Of a stretch of 44,442 bases of DNA, positions 8,098 to 17,107 are shown piece by piece. Below the pieces are notes generated by a model that was not told the DNA's origin, did not search any database, and saw nothing but the letters and a program-made list of their open reading frames with translations. Source of the DNA: Oscillospiraceae bacterium (GTDB lineage Bacteria > Bacillota > Clostridia > Oscillospirales > Oscillospiraceae); NCBI GenBank assembly GCA_017416325.1, contig JAFQCV010000007.1, positions 1 through 44,442 on the forward strand. Reading direction: 5' to 3'. How positions within the stretch are numbered: position 1 is the stretch's first letter; each line of letters begins with the position of its first letter. Both the position numbers and the translations under genes were made by a program.

Positions 8098-8859
8098 TTA
8101 TCTTGGCTCGCTGCGGTACGGTCCGTCGCAGGGATGGCCGCTTTGCAGCTTTTCCATAGCCCGGGTCACGGCGTCCCGGGAATTTTTCCAGTCAGCACCG
8201 GCGTTGCGGTAATCGAACTTATCCACAAACCAATCCAAGTCCCCTTTTACCCGGATCAGATTGTCCCGGGTCAAGGTAAGCACCGTCTTGTAGAACCATT
8301 CATAGCGGTTACTGGGTAATTCCTCCGGTGCCATTTCCAAAAGACGAATAAAATGGGGCATGCAAAAGCCCTTGCTTTCCTCCACCCGGCGGCAAAACGC
8401 CTCGTCCTTCAGCATCGCAAAGAAGGTTTGGAAATACCGGCTCATATTATACTCGATCTTGTCGCAGAGGAAGCAGCTGCTCAGGCGATTTTTCGCCCAG
8501 GAAACCAATTCGCTTTCCTCCGGCGCGCCTTTCGAGGCAAACAGCTTCCGCTTTTCCGGCGGCTCATAACAGTCCAGACGATTCTCCAGCGTCTCTAAAA
8601 AGCCTGCATAATAGGTCTGCAGGATCAGGGCATTTCCCAGATTGTTGCCGTAGTCGTGCATTTTCTTCATGTGCTCCCGGCAAAATCCCTGCCGGTCTGT
8701 CACGCCCCGGACATCCGGCTCCATATAGCTGGCGCAAGGCCCTACTGTGTAGCGGATGGCAGACTGCTCCGCCTGGCGCTCCAGCCAGCAAAACGGGCAC
8801 TCGTCTCCGGATTCGAAAGCTTCATGGATGGGAATGGTATCGATTTGTTGGCGCATCAT
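8098..8859 (-). CDS. DUF6062 family protein
   Basis: This 254-residue cytoplasmic protein has repeated cysteine pairs: CPFCWLE near the N-terminus, GFCREH around residue 60, SSCFLC in the middle and GFCMPHF later. This arrangement, beginning with a TIPIHEAF-like segment, is typical of the clostridial DUF6062 family, whose function is unknown. The pattern C-x2-C plus C-x2-H repeated twice suggests bound metal or thiol chemistry. GGGAGG precedes a double ATG, and I use the first at 8859. A promoter lies 23 bp upstream. It heads a two-gene operon with the C_GCAxxG_C_C gene. Confidence 0.8.
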   Translation of the reverse strand: MMRQQIDTIPIHEAFESGDECPFCWLERQAEQSAIRYTVGPCASYMEPDVRGVTDRQGFCREHMKKMHDYGNNLGNALILQTYYAGFLETLENRLDCYEPPEKRKLFASKGAPEESELVSWAKNRLSSCFLCDKIEYNMSRYFQTFFAMLKDEAFCRRVEESKGFCMPHFIRLLEMAPEELPSNRYEWFYKTVLTLTRDNLIRVKGDLDWFVDKFDYRNAGADWKNSRDAVTRAMEKLQSGHPCDGPYRSEPR

Positions 8860-8881
8860 TCTTACCTCCCGCATTTTTCTC

Positions 8882-8910
8882 AGTGTATCACAGGCCGCAG
8901 CAAAAAGCAA
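8882..8910 (-). promoter_or_regulatory. Promoter of the DUF6062 operon
   Basis: Minus-strand TTGCTT (8905-8910), a 17-bp spacer and TACACT (8882-8887) lie close upstream of the start codon and leave a short leader. Confidence 0.6.
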
Positions 8911-8955
8911 CCCGGAAGCTTTTGCTTTGTGTTCTTAACGGAGAAATGAAATAAG

Positions 8956-8988
8956 AAAACTGGCAGGTCGAAATAACTTGCCAGTTTT
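8956..8988 (-). terminator. Terminator of the 91-aa protein gene
   Basis: A 13-bp stem with one G-T pair (8956-8968 with 8976-8988) and flanking T/A runs sits a few bases past the stop codon of the 91-residue gene. Confidence 0.8.
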
Positions 8989-8995
8989 TCCTATG

Positions 8996-9271
8996 CTATC
9001 TAACATTCCGATACCCCTCTCCATCCCATTGCCACCCAGGAAGTATTGGCATCATAGCATCATACAGCTCATGTTCTAACGCGATTACCAATTCATCCAC
9101 AGTCGGTTTGCTGTTAGGGAACAGGTCTGTCAACATACAAGAATGGGGTTGGGTAGTATCAACAACAATATTCTGAAGGGCCTGTTCCATCTGCTGCCGC
9201 ATTACTGCCGATTCTACACCATTGGCATTGGCAATGCGTTCAATAATCTGATCTGCGGTTAATCCTGACAT
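8996..9271 (-). CDS. Small hypothetical protein (91 aa), paired with divergent HTH gene
   Basis: I do not recognise this protein. It is acidic and mostly helical in character, with two proline/glycine-rich turns near the end (ILPGWQWDGEG), and has no signal peptide or membrane segment. The start is ATG 9271, with GGAG 9 nt upstream. It has a strong promoter whose -10 box lies inside a perfect 14-bp inverted repeat, and its own terminator. Opposite it, 126 bp away, begins an XRE-type regulator. The pairing suggests that the regulator controls this gene. A toxin-antitoxin role is possible but no toxin fold is visible. Confidence 0.75.
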   Translation of the reverse strand: MSGLTADQIIERIANANGVESAVMRQQMEQALQNIVVDTTQPHSCMLTDLFPNSKPTVDELVIALEHELYDAMMPILPGWQWDGEGYRNVR

Positions 9272-9288
9272 AATAAAGCACTCCAAGT

Positions 9289-9323
9289 TTATAATTATCG
9301 TATTGATAGTACGATAATTATAA
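9289..9323. promoter_or_regulatory. Perfect 14-bp inverted repeat, probable operator
   Basis: TTATAATTATCGTA (9289-9302) and its exact reverse complement (9310-9323) flank a 7-nt spacer. It overlaps the -10 box of the 91-aa gene's promoter and lies between the divergent small gene and the HTH gene. The natural ligand is the HTH protein. Confidence 0.75.
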
Positions 9324-9346
9324 CGCTTTTAATGTGTGTATGTCAA
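9317..9346 (-). promoter_or_regulatory. Promoter of the 91-aa protein gene
   Basis: Minus-strand TTGACA (9341-9346), an 18-bp spacer and TATAAT (9317-9322) have both boxes at full consensus. The -10 box lies within the outer arm of the inverted repeat at 9289-9323, so binding there would block RNA polymerase. Confidence 0.8.
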
Positions 9347-9397
9347 ATAAAATATTGACTAAACTAGTGGCAGTACAATTAGTTAGGGTGATTGGGC

Positions 9398-9736
9398 ATG
9401 AATGACAGGAAAGATTTGAATGTTTTGGTTGGCACAAACATTAAACGGGAACGGGAAAAGGCTTGTTTCACCCAAGACCAGTTTTCCGAATTGCTGGGTA
9501 TCGGTTCTAAAAGCCTTTCTTCTATTGAGCGAGGTGTTGTAGGCGTATCCTTGACTACACTCCTGAAAATCTGTGATATACTCCATATTTCTGCAAATGT
9601 GTTGCTCTATGAGCAGACCCAGAAAAACGCTGTGGACAGTATCGCATTGCAGTTGGAAAGGTTAAGTACAGAACAGTTCGAAATTGCATCTGATGTCATA
9701 ACTGATCTTATTAAGGCGTTTTCGTTGGAAAAATAA
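9398..9736 (+). CDS. XRE-family HTH transcriptional regulator
   Basis: This is a 112-residue DNA-binding protein. An XRE/Cro-type helix-turn-helix covers about residues 10-70 (TQDQFSELLGIG...SLSSIERG...TLLKICDIL), followed by a short helical tail that probably dimerises. The ATG at 9398 has AGGG 9 nt upstream. It is transcribed away from the 91-aa gene, and the palindrome between them is the likely operator. A terminator follows directly. Confidence 0.88.
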   Translation: MNDRKDLNVLVGTNIKREREKACFTQDQFSELLGIGSKSLSSIERGVVGVSLTTLLKICDILHISANVLLYEQTQKNAVDSIALQLERLSTEQFEIASDVITDLIKAFSLEK

Positions 9737-9739
9737 ATG

Positions 9740-9764
9740 AAGCAGCGGCTGCTAGCCGCTGCTT
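9740..9764 (+). terminator. Terminator of the HTH gene
   Basis: An 11-bp stem (9740-9750 with 9754-9764) with a 3-nt loop is followed by a run of T. Confidence 0.85.
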
Positions 9765-9775
9765 ATTTTTTATAC

Positions 9776-9795
9776 GGCGGGAGCAAGCCCCCGCC
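9776..9795. repeat. Short GC-rich palindromic extragenic element
   Basis: GGCGGG and CCCGCC flank an 8-nt loop, bordered by TAC and CTACG. It resembles the small repeated GC hairpins scattered in gut Firmicutes genomes. Only one copy is in the window, so repeat status is inferred. Confidence 0.4.
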
Positions 9796-9803
9796 CTACG
9801 ATC

Positions 9804-9836
9804 AAAACCCGACAGGAACGAAACCTGTCGGGTTTT
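9804..9836 (-). terminator. Terminator of the pot operon
   Basis: A perfect 13-bp stem (9804-9816 with 9824-9836) ends in TTTT on the minus strand, 45 bp past the potCD stop codon. Confidence 0.85.
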
Positions 9837-9881
9837 AACATCCTTATCCGCAGCTGCCCTTCCGGGTTGCTTTTTGTTATC

Positions 9882-11903
9882 TCAAGATTTTCTCTTTTTT
9901 CTGCCAAACAGAACCCACGCGCCGCCTCCGGCTGCCAACAGAGCCGCTACCACTATCAAAGCAACGGGACTGCCGGAGGGTTCATCGTCCGTGGAAACAT
10001 TGTTGATCTTGGTCGCGCCTTGGTAAAGGCCCTCCACATACCGGGAGATCTCCTCCGACAGATAGGCGTAGGCGCTGCCCTTTTCCAAAACCGCTTCCTC
10101 CGGGTAGACGATCTCGCTTTCTGCCAGATAGTCCTCCATATGCTCCTTTGCCGCGGAAATGGGGGACGCATAGCAGATATAGTCCATGTTCGCGCCGGAG
10201 ATCTCCGGGTCGCACATGAAGTTGATAAACAGCTCTGCCGCTTCCTTCTCCTTGGCGCATTTGGGAATACACATGGCATCGGTAAACAGGTTAAAGCCCT
10301 GATGCTCCGGGAGGTAGAAGGCTAAGTCCTCATTTTCCTCCATCATCAGCATACAGTCACCTGCGTAATAGGCCGCGATGTATGCCTCTTCATTCTCCAT
10401 GGTAGCATAGATCTGGTCCATCACATACTGCTGAACCAGCGGCCGCTGCTGCGCCAGCTTGTCGGCACAGGCCTGGAGCTGCGCTTTATCCGTGGTGTTT
10501 ACATCATATCCCAGCAGGTACTGGGCGATGCCAAAAGCATCCCGGGAATTGTCGATCATCAGGATCTTGCCGGCATACTTTTCGTTCCACATCAGCTCCC
10601 AGCCGGTGACATCCGCTTCATCCACATACTTGGTGTTATAGAGGATGCCTACCGTACCCCAGGTATAGGGAACGGAATACTTGTTCTCGGGATCGTAATC
10701 AGGATTCTTAAACTGCTCATCCACATAGGAGAAATTGGGGATGTTCTGAAAATCCAGCTCCAGCAACATATCCTCCGCGATCATCCGGTCGATCATATAG
10801 TCCGAGGGAATGATCACATCCACCGTGATACCACCGCTGGAAAGCTTGGTATAAAGCACTTCGTTGGACTCATACTCCGACATTCTCACATCGATATGGG
10901 GATAGCGCTTTTCAAACTCTGCCACCAGGTCCATCGTGCCGTCGGTACCGTCGGCCATGTTCATGCCCCAGTTGTAGACATTGAGGGTGATTCTCTCCTG
11001 CCGACCGCTCATAAACAGGAAGCAGCAGCCCACAACCAGACACACAGCCGCCACACCGGCAATGCACCGCCGGGCGATCTTCCAGCCTCGGGAAGCCGGA
11101 CGCTTGTTTACCTTTTTCCGGTCGCCGCGGAGCTGAAGCAGATTCATGGTCAGCATCAGCACAAAGATCAGGCCAAAGAGCAAGGTAAACATGGCATAGA
11201 CCTTAGGATGGATGGGCTTTTTGGTGTAGGTGTAGATCTCCACCGGCAAGGTGACAAAATCTGAACCGGTGACAAAATAGCTGATGACGAAATCGTCCAG
11301 GCTCATGGTAAATGCCATGATGCCGCCGGAGACCACGCCGGGCATGACCTCATGGATGATCACCTTGAAAAATGCCTTCACCGGGGTGCAGCCCAAGTCC
11401 ATAGCCGCATCGGTCAGAGCCGGATTCATCTGCTGAAGCTTGGGCATGACATTGAGGATCACATAAGGAAGTCCAAAGGTCACGTGTGCCAGAAGCAGCG
11501 TACCAAAATTCAGAGATTCCCGCTGATTCAGCAGCCCCGTACCCACAAAAACAAACAGCAGCGACAGGCTGACACCGGTAACGATATCCGGGTTTGTCAT
11601 GGGGATATTGGTCAGGCTCATGACTACCTTACGCATTTTCGGCTTCAAAGAGTGGATACCAACCGCCGCCAAAGTGCCGAAAGCCACAGAAATGCCGGTA
11701 GACAGCAGCGCGATCAGTACGGAGTTGCCCAACAGGCGAAGCAGGTCCTGATCCCGAAACAGCTCCGCATACTGCTGGAGGGTAAAGCCCTCAAACCGGG
11801 TGATATCTTTTCCTGTATTGAAGGACGCTACGATCAGCACCGCCATGGGAATATACAGGAACACGAACATCAGGATGGTAAGAACGCGGTTTGCCTTTTT
11901 CAT
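9882..11903 (-). CDS. potCD: Spermidine/putrescine ABC transporter permease-binding protein fusion (PotC-PotD)
   Basis: A single 673-residue protein joins two normally separate subunits of the polyamine importer. Residues 1-260 are a PotC-type permease with several membrane helices and the ATPase-contact loop around 165-190 (DAAMDLGCTPVKAFF). A linking membrane helix lies at 280-298. Residues from about 304 form a PotD-type periplasmic-binding domain (LNVYNWGMNM...) that here would sit outside the membrane. A C-terminal hydrophobic helix (about 647-666) followed by KKRK gives a second anchor. Such fusions are known in Firmicutes, so it is not a sequencing artefact. Its ATG overlaps the potB stop by 4 nt. 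Confidence 0.93.
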   Translation of the reverse strand: MKKANRVLTILMFVFLYIPMAVLIVASFNTGKDITRFEGFTLQQYAELFRDQDLLRLLGNSVLIALLSTGISVAFGTLAAVGIHSLKPKMRKVVMSLTNIPMTNPDIVTGVSLSLLFVFVGTGLLNQRESLNFGTLLLAHVTFGLPYVILNVMPKLQQMNPALTDAAMDLGCTPVKAFFKVIIHEVMPGVVSGGIMAFTMSLDDFVISYFVTGSDFVTLPVEIYTYTKKPIHPKVYAMFTLLFGLIFVLMLTMNLLQLRGDRKKVNKRPASRGWKIARRCIAGVAAVCLVVGCCFLFMSGRQERITLNVYNWGMNMADGTDGTMDLVAEFEKRYPHIDVRMSEYESNEVLYTKLSSGGITVDVIIPSDYMIDRMIAEDMLLELDFQNIPNFSYVDEQFKNPDYDPENKYSVPYTWGTVGILYNTKYVDEADVTGWELMWNEKYAGKILMIDNSRDAFGIAQYLLGYDVNTTDKAQLQACADKLAQQRPLVQQYVMDQIYATMENEEAYIAAYYAGDCMLMMEENEDLAFYLPEHQGFNLFTDAMCIPKCAKEKEAAELFINFMCDPEISGANMDYICYASPISAAKEHMEDYLAESEIVYPEEAVLEKGSAYAYLSEEISRYVEGLYQGATKINNVSTDDEPSGSPVALIVVAALLAAGGGAWVLFGRKKRKS

Positions 11904-12721
11904 AGGATGACACCGCCTTCCTCATCGCCGCCAAGACGGTTCATAATGCCGGTGCAGATCAGCACCAGAGCCATCAGCACCAGGCTGAGGACCGCGCCCA
12001 GGTTGGGGTTGTCGCCCTGCTTAAAGAGCCGCTCGATCAAGTCGCCAATCAGCACCGTATCGGTGCCACCCAGCTTCTGGGAAATATAGAAGGTGGATAC
12101 CGCCGGTACGAATACCATGGTGATTCCGGAGAAAATACCGGGAACGGACAACGGCAGCACCACTTTACCAAAGGTTTGCAAGCTGTTGCAGCCCAAATCC
12201 TCTGCCGCCTCGATGAGCCGGTTGTCGATCTTCACCAGAGTCGCATACAGGGGCAGGATCATATAGGGCAGATAGTTATACACCATGCCCAGGACCACCG
12301 CGCCGGGGGTGCGGATCAGCTGGATTCTTCCAATGCCGATCCATTCCAGGAAATTGTTAATGATGCCGGTATCCTGCAGCAGGCCTACCCAAGCCAAGGT
12401 TCTGAGCAGGAAGCTCATGCACATAGGCAGCATCACCAGCATATACAGGATCTTCTGCATGACCGGCGTGCGGTGGGCAATATAGTACGCCACCGGGTAA
12501 CCCAGCAGCAGACACAGCGCCGCGGAAATGAGGCTATACATCACAGACTGCCCCAAGACCGGCAAATACATGCCCAGATCCCGAATGTTATCCAGGGTAA
12601 ACGCGCCGGTATCCGGGTCTGTCAGGGCGTAGTAGCCTACCACGCACAAAGGGATCAGCGTAAAGGCCACCATCCAAAGGATGTAGGGCACACTGAGTAA
12701 AACAGACTTATTCTTCCCCAT
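11900..12721 (-). CDS. potB: Spermidine/putrescine ABC transporter permease PotB
   Basis: This is an inner-membrane permease of the polyamine importer, about 273 residues with six hydrophobic helices. The ATPase-contact loop [14 protein letters not shown] lies in the second half. The ATG at 12721 has GGAGG 9 nt upstream; an ATG three codons earlier overlaps that site. The gene overlaps the end of potA by 14 bp and the start of potCD by 4 bp, so the three are translationally coupled. Confidence 0.92.
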   Translation of the reverse strand: MGKNKSVLLSVPYILWMVAFTLIPLCVVGYYALTDPDTGAFTLDNIRDLGMYLPVLGQSVMYSLISAALCLLLGYPVAYYIAHRTPVMQKILYMLVMLPMCMSFLLRTLAWVGLLQDTGIINNFLEWIGIGRIQLIRTPGAVVLGMVYNYLPYMILPLYATLVKIDNRLIEAAEDLGCNSLQTFGKVVLPLSVPGIFSGITMVFVPAVSTFYISQKLGGTDTVLIGDLIERLFKQGDNPNLGAVLSLVLMALVLICTGIMNRLGGDEEGGVIL

Positions 12722-13829
12722 CGCCGGCATCCTCCGTCAACTCGTCATACTCGGCGGAGTAAGAACTGTAGTCACCAAACATACCGGAATACTCGCTCTT
12801 TTGCATGATGTGGATATCCTCCGGATTCAGGCGGATGCCGATTTCGGCCCCCACAGGATGGAAGTCTGTGGTCTGGATCAGCCACTTAAAGCCCTTGAAT
12901 TCCACGATAATATCATAATTCAGGCCCTTGAAGGTAATGCCGGTAACCGTACCCACCAAGTGTCCTTCTTTGGGGTCCACAATATCGATATCCTCCGGTC
13001 GGATCACCACGTCCACCGGTTCATTGGGTTCAAAGCCGGCGTCCACACAGGTAAAGGTCCTGCCAAAGAACTTGACTTTATAATCCGCCAGCATAATGCC
13101 GTCCAGAATATTACTTTCGCCAATGAAGTCTGCCACGAAAGCATTCTTCGGCTCGTTATAAATGTCCTCGGGCTTGCCGATCTGCTGGATACGCCCCTTA
13201 TCCATAACCACCACCGTGTCGGACATGGAAAGCGCCTCTTCCTGGTCGTGGGTCACATAGACAAAGGTGATCCCGGTAGCCTGCTGGATCCGCTTCAGCT
13301 CGTTCTGCATATCCTTCCGCAGACGAAGATCCAGCGCGCCCAAAGGTTCGTCCAGCAGCAAGACCTTCGGCTCATTGACCAGGGCTCTGGCAATGGCGAC
13401 ACGCTGCTGCTGTCCGCCGGAAAGGGAAGACACGTTTCGGTGGCCGTAGCCTTTCAGGCTGACCACCTCCAGCATATGATTGACCCGCTGTTCGATCTCT
13501 TCCTTGGGCTTTTTCGCCACACGAAGTCCGAAGGCGATATTGTCAAATACATTCAGGTGCGGAAACAGCGCATACCGCTGGAATACGGTATTGATCTGCC
13601 GTTTATATGGCGGCACCTCATTGATACATTCGCCGTCAAAAATCACCGTTCCGGCAGTTGGCGTAAGGAATCCGCCGATGATCCGCAACGTGGTGGTTTT
13701 TCCGCAGCCGGAAGGTCCCAGCAGGGTTAAAAATTCATGGTCATTGATATAGAGATTGATGCCGTCGAGAATACGCTCCCCGTCGAACTCCATGGTAAGA
13801 TCCCGGAGCCTGATGAGTTCCTTGGACAT
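12708..13829 (-). CDS. potA: Spermidine/putrescine ABC transporter ATP-binding protein PotA
   Basis: This is the cytoplasmic ATPase of the polyamine importer, 373 residues. Walker A GPSGCGKT is at 38-45, the signature LSGGQ at 136-140, and Walker B LLLDEP ends at 162. A TOBE-type regulatory domain follows in the C-terminal third (VVIRPEDI...). The start at 13829 has GGGGGAGG just upstream; an earlier in-frame ATG at 13874 lacks one. It is the first gene of potA-potB-potCD, with a consensus-like promoter about 50 bp upstream. Confidence 0.95.
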   Translation of the reverse strand: MSKELIRLRDLTMEFDGERILDGINLYINDHEFLTLLGPSGCGKTTTLRIIGGFLTPTAGTVIFDGECINEVPPYKRQINTVFQRYALFPHLNVFDNIAFGLRVAKKPKEEIEQRVNHMLEVVSLKGYGHRNVSSLSGGQQQRVAIARALVNEPKVLLLDEPLGALDLRLRKDMQNELKRIQQATGITFVYVTHDQEEALSMSDTVVVMDKGRIQQIGKPEDIYNEPKNAFVADFIGESNILDGIMLADYKVKFFGRTFTCVDAGFEPNEPVDVVIRPEDIDIVDPKEGHLVGTVTGITFKGLNYDIIVEFKGFKWLIQTTDFHPVGAEIGIRLNPEDIHIMQKSEYSGMFGDYSSYSAEYDELTEDAGDGEE

Positions 13830-13879
13830 TATCCTCCCCCGTTCCTTTGCGTAGATTTCGTCACAATACGACAAGTATA

Positions 13880-13908
13880 CATATACTAAAAAATCAGCCT
13901 TTTGTCAA
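13880..13908 (-). promoter_or_regulatory. Promoter of the pot operon
   Basis: Minus-strand TTGACA (13903-13908), a 17-bp spacer and TATATG (13880-13885) are followed by an overlapping TATACT. Confidence 0.7.
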
Positions 13909-13969
13909 TGGATTTTCTCCCTGGGATGAAAGAATATTTTACCCGTTTACTTTCCTGACAAAAGAAAGA

Positions 13970-13998
13970 TTCCGCAGGCGCATTATGCGCCTGCGGAA
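13970..13998 (-). terminator. Terminator of the M18 aminopeptidase operon
   Basis: A perfect 13-bp stem (13970-13982 with 13986-13998) with a TTA loop is followed on the minus strand by a T-rich run. Confidence 0.85.
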
Positions 13999-14012
13999 AC
14001 GGAAATTTTCCC

Positions 14013-15398
14013 TTACGCCAAATAGATAGCCTTGCAGGCAAGCATCGTTTCGTAGCAGTCCAGCTTGGAGACCAGCTCCAGAGGCGCATGCATGCTCAGC
14101 ACGGGAACACCGGCATCTACGGTGACGATATTCCGGTTCGCCATATAGGCAGCCACCGTACCGCCGCCGCCCTGATCCACCTTGCCCAGGGTGGCGATCT
14201 GCCAGATGACACCGGCATTGGCAAAGGTGGTACGGATATGACCCATGGCTTCAGCAGAAGCGTCAGATGCGCCGCCCTTACCCCGGGAGCCGGTATACTT
14301 ACAGATGGAGATGCCGTAATTCAGACGGGAATTGTTCCGGCTGTCGGAAACCTCGGCAAAGTTAGGATCGTAAGCATTGGAAACATCGGCGCTGAGGCAG
14401 AAGGAATTGGCAAAGCAATCCTCCAGCTTTACGCCCTGGGCATCACACAGACCACCCATGAAATGCTCAAAGTAATGGCTCTGCATACCGGAAATGCCCA
14501 CGGAGCCGATCTCTTCCTTATCGGCAAGGATACAAACAGCGGTCTTGGTGGGAGTACCGATGTTAAAGATGGCTTCCAGCTCCGCATAGGCGCAGACCCG
14601 GTCGTCATGGCCGTAGGCGCTGAGAAGGCTGCGGTCAAAGCCCACTTCCCGACACTTTCCGGCAGGAACGATAACCAGCTCAGCAGACAGGAAGTCCTCC
14701 TCGATCAGACCGTACTTCTCGTTCAGCCACTTCATGATGTTCAGCTTCACAAGGTCGCTGCCTTCGCCTTCGATAGGCTCAGAACCAAGGATCACATTCA
14801 GCTGCTCACCGGCAATGACCTTGCCGGCAGTCTTCTGCATCTGATCGGCAGCCAGGTGAGGCAGCAGATCCGAGACCATCAGCACAGGATCGGCAGGGTC
14901 TTCACCGATGGTGATGGTGATCACACTGCCATCCTTGCGGTAGACAACACCGTGGAGCGCCAGCTCGATGGTGGGCCACTGATACTTCTTGATGCCGCCG
15001 TAGTAGTGGGTCTTGAAATAGGCGATCTCAGAATCCTCATACAGCGGATTGGGCTTCAGGTCCATCCGGGGAGAGTCCACATGGGCAGCGCAGATGTTGG
15101 CGCCTTTTGCCAGGGACTCTTTGCCTACAACAGCCAGAGCGATGGCTTTGCCGCGGCAGTTATAGAAGATCTTCTCGCCGGGATTGGCAGTCATACCGGG
15201 AGCAAAGGGCTTAAAGCCCAGCTTTTCCGCTTCCGCCACAGCCCAGGCGGTTGCCTCCCGCTCTGTCTTGCAAGCATCCATAAATGTCATGTAGCGCTTG
15301 CAGTACTCGTTCATTTCCGCTCTCTGCTCCGCAGTAATCCGGGTGTAGCCATTCTTAGGCGCGGCAAGCAGGCTTTCGCGCAGTTCATCGTTGGTCAT
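14013..15398 (-). CDS. M18 family aminopeptidase
   Basis: This is a cytoplasmic dinuclear-zinc aminopeptidase of family M18, 461 residues, the length typical of bacterial M18 type 1. Conserved points include H106 and D108 (AAHVDSPR), D265/D266 (YGHDDR), the glutamate pair E295-E296 (DKEEIGS), and a late histidine in SMHAPLE. It removes N-terminal (often acidic) residues from peptides. It starts 13 bp after coaE in the same direction and is the last gene of the coaE/Sua5 transcript. Confidence 0.93.
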   Translation of the reverse strand: MTNDELRESLLAAPKNGYTRITAEQRAEMNEYCKRYMTFMDACKTEREATAWAVAEAEKLGFKPFAPGMTANPGEKIFYNCRGKAIALAVVGKESLAKGANICAAHVDSPRMDLKPNPLYEDSEIAYFKTHYYGGIKKYQWPTIELALHGVVYRKDGSVITITIGEDPADPVLMVSDLLPHLAADQMQKTAGKVIAGEQLNVILGSEPIEGEGSDLVKLNIMKWLNEKYGLIEEDFLSAELVIVPAGKCREVGFDRSLLSAYGHDDRVCAYAELEAIFNIGTPTKTAVCILADKEEIGSVGISGMQSHYFEHFMGGLCDAQGVKLEDCFANSFCLSADVSNAYDPNFAEVSDSRNNSRLNYGISICKYTGSRGKGGASDASAEAMGHIRTTFANAGVIWQIATLGKVDQGGGGTVAAYMANRNIVTVDAGVPVLSMHAPLELVSKLDCYETMLACKAIYLA

Positions 15399-15411
15399 AG
15401 GTAATTCTCCT

Positions 15412-15999
15412 TTACTGGTTTTCTTTCATTATACCCAAGCCACGCAAAAAAGCAAGGCATTTTGCTCGGAAATCATCCATTGCGCCATCGTTACACAGCA
15501 CATAGTCACATTTTTCCCGAAACCAGGCATCCTGATGCTGGGCAGCGATGCGATTTGCCGCATATTCCTGGGAAATACCGTCTCTTGCCATCAACCGCTG
15601 TATCCGGGTATCCAAAGGCGCCGTGACGGCAACGGTCACATCACAAAGCTCTGCCAAGCCCCCTTCAAACAGGCCGATGGCATCGATGGCTGTGAGCTTT
15701 GATTTCTCCTCTAGTTTACATAACACTTCTTGTTTTACCGCGCTGTGGGTGATTCGGTTTAAGTCCTCCAAAGCGGTTTTATCGGCAAAGACGATGCTGC
15801 CCAGCTTTTTGCGGTTCAAACTTCCCTTTTCTACCGTACCGGGAAAACGGTCTTCAATGGCCTGCAGCAGCGCCTTATCCGTCTGCAGCAGCCGGTGGTA
15901 GATCCTGTCACAGTCAAGGACGCTCCCACCCTGCTCCCGGATCACATCCAAAAGGGTGGTCTTTCCCGAGCCTGTGCCGCCGGTGATGCCCAGGATCAT
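15412..15999 (-). CDS. coaE: Dephospho-CoA kinase
   Basis: It phosphorylates the 3' hydroxyl of dephospho-CoA in the last step of coenzyme A synthesis. At 195 residues the size is normal. The P-loop GGTGSGKT is at 7-14, DCDRIYH follows near 29-35, and an R-rich lid region (RIQRLMARDG) sits in the second half. The start ATG overlaps the stop of the Sua5 gene by 4 bp, indicating coupled translation. Confidence 0.95.
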   Translation of the reverse strand: MILGITGGTGSGKTTLLDVIREQGGSVLDCDRIYHRLLQTDKALLQAIEDRFPGTVEKGSLNRKKLGSIVFADKTALEDLNRITHSAVKQEVLCKLEEKSKLTAIDAIGLFEGGLAELCDVTVAVTAPLDTRIQRLMARDGISQEYAANRIAAQHQDAWFREKCDYVLCNDGAMDDFRAKCLAFLRGLGIMKENQ

Positions 16000-17030
16000 A
16001 CCTCCACCTCCGCATCCACGATTTGGAAAGCAGCCGCCTTTTTCAGCCGGTTTTGCACCGCGTATGCCACGCCGCCGCCCTCAGGGCACCGGGCATAGAC
16101 CTTACGGACTGCCGGGTCATCCAACTCCCGAAGCGCGGCAAACAGGCCTGCAGACAGGGTGTTTACGTCCGCTTCCCTGCCGTAAGCCAGGGGTGCAAAG
16201 CTTTCATAAAGAGGAAGCTCTTCTTCAAAGCACAGCACCCGGTCGCCGGGGACAAAACATCTGTGAATGTAAGCCGCCGCTTTCTCCCGGGAGCCGGCAA
16301 CGATCACCACCTCGCTCTGGGGCGCGTAATGCTTATATTTCATACCGGGGGCTTTGACCACCGCGTCCTGATCGATCTGGGCAGTAACCGCTTTGTCCAC
16401 GATCAGATCGCCCAGCACCTGGAGCAGCTGTTCCGGCGTGATGCCGCCGGGGCGCAGCAGTCTGGGACGTTCCTCTGTCAGATCCACGATGGTGGATTCC
16501 ACACCCACCCGGCAGCTTCCTCCGTCCACGATCATGTCGATCCTGCCGTCATGGTCGTGAAGAACGTGCTGCGCCGTAGTGGTGGAGGGCTTCCCGGAAA
16601 TGTTCGCAGAGGGAGCGGCAACCGGTACACCGGCAAGACGGATGATCTGCCTTGTTACCGCACAGTCGGGACAGCGGACAGCTACCGTAGAAAGGCCGGC
16701 TGTGGTACGGCGAGGAACGGTAGGCTTGGCAGGCAGCACCATGGTCAGCGGACCGGGCCAAAATTTTTCTGCCAAAAGCCAGGCGGCTTCCGGAATAGAA
16801 TGGCAGAATTTTTCCATATCGGCAGCTTCTGCCACATGCAGGATCAGGGGGTTGTCCTGGGGGCGGCCTTTGGCTTCAAATATCTTTGCCACAGCATGTT
16901 CATCCAAGCCGTTAGCACCCAGACCGTAAACGGTTTCGGTGGGGATCGCCACTAGGCCGCCCTTTTGCAGAATCTGCGCTGCAATCTCGGGTGTCTTTGG
17001 ATCATCCGCGGACAGATAGCGTGTTTTCAT
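15996..17030 (-). CDS. L-threonylcarbamoyladenylate synthase (Sua5/YwlC type)
   Basis: It makes threonylcarbamoyl-AMP from threonine, bicarbonate and ATP for the t6A37 modification of ANN-decoding tRNAs. The 344-residue protein has the catalytic YrdC domain (about 1-205, with PTETVYGLG, KGRPQDNPL and SANISGKPS). A linker KYKHYAPQ follows, then a C-terminal Sua5 domain, making it the long Sua5/YwlC form rather than short TsaC. It lies in an operon with coaE and the M18 peptidase. The 77 bp upstream hold the tpiA terminator, so transcription may partly come from leaky read-through. Confidence 0.93.
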   Translation of the reverse strand: MKTRYLSADDPKTPEIAAQILQKGGLVAIPTETVYGLGANGLDEHAVAKIFEAKGRPQDNPLILHVAEAADMEKFCHSIPEAAWLLAEKFWPGPLTMVLPAKPTVPRRTTAGLSTVAVRCPDCAVTRQIIRLAGVPVAAPSANISGKPSTTTAQHVLHDHDGRIDMIVDGGSCRVGVESTIVDLTEERPRLLRPGGITPEQLLQVLGDLIVDKAVTAQIDQDAVVKAPGMKYKHYAPQSEVVIVAGSREKAAAYIHRCFVPGDRVLCFEEELPLYESFAPLAYGREADVNTLSAGLFAALRELDDPAVRKVYARCPEGGGVAYAVQNRLKKAAAFQIVDAEVEV

Positions 17031-17065
17031 TCTATACCTCCTTCCGGGCTTTCGCTGTTTGAAAA

Positions 17066-17091
17066 GGAGCAGCTGCGAAGACAGCTGCTCC
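17066..17091 (-). terminator. Terminator of tpiA
   Basis: A 10-bp stem (17066-17075 with 17082-17091) with a 6-nt loop is followed by TTTTC on the minus strand. Confidence 0.8.
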
Positions 17092-17107
17092 CGTTGCGCA
17101 TTTTGAA

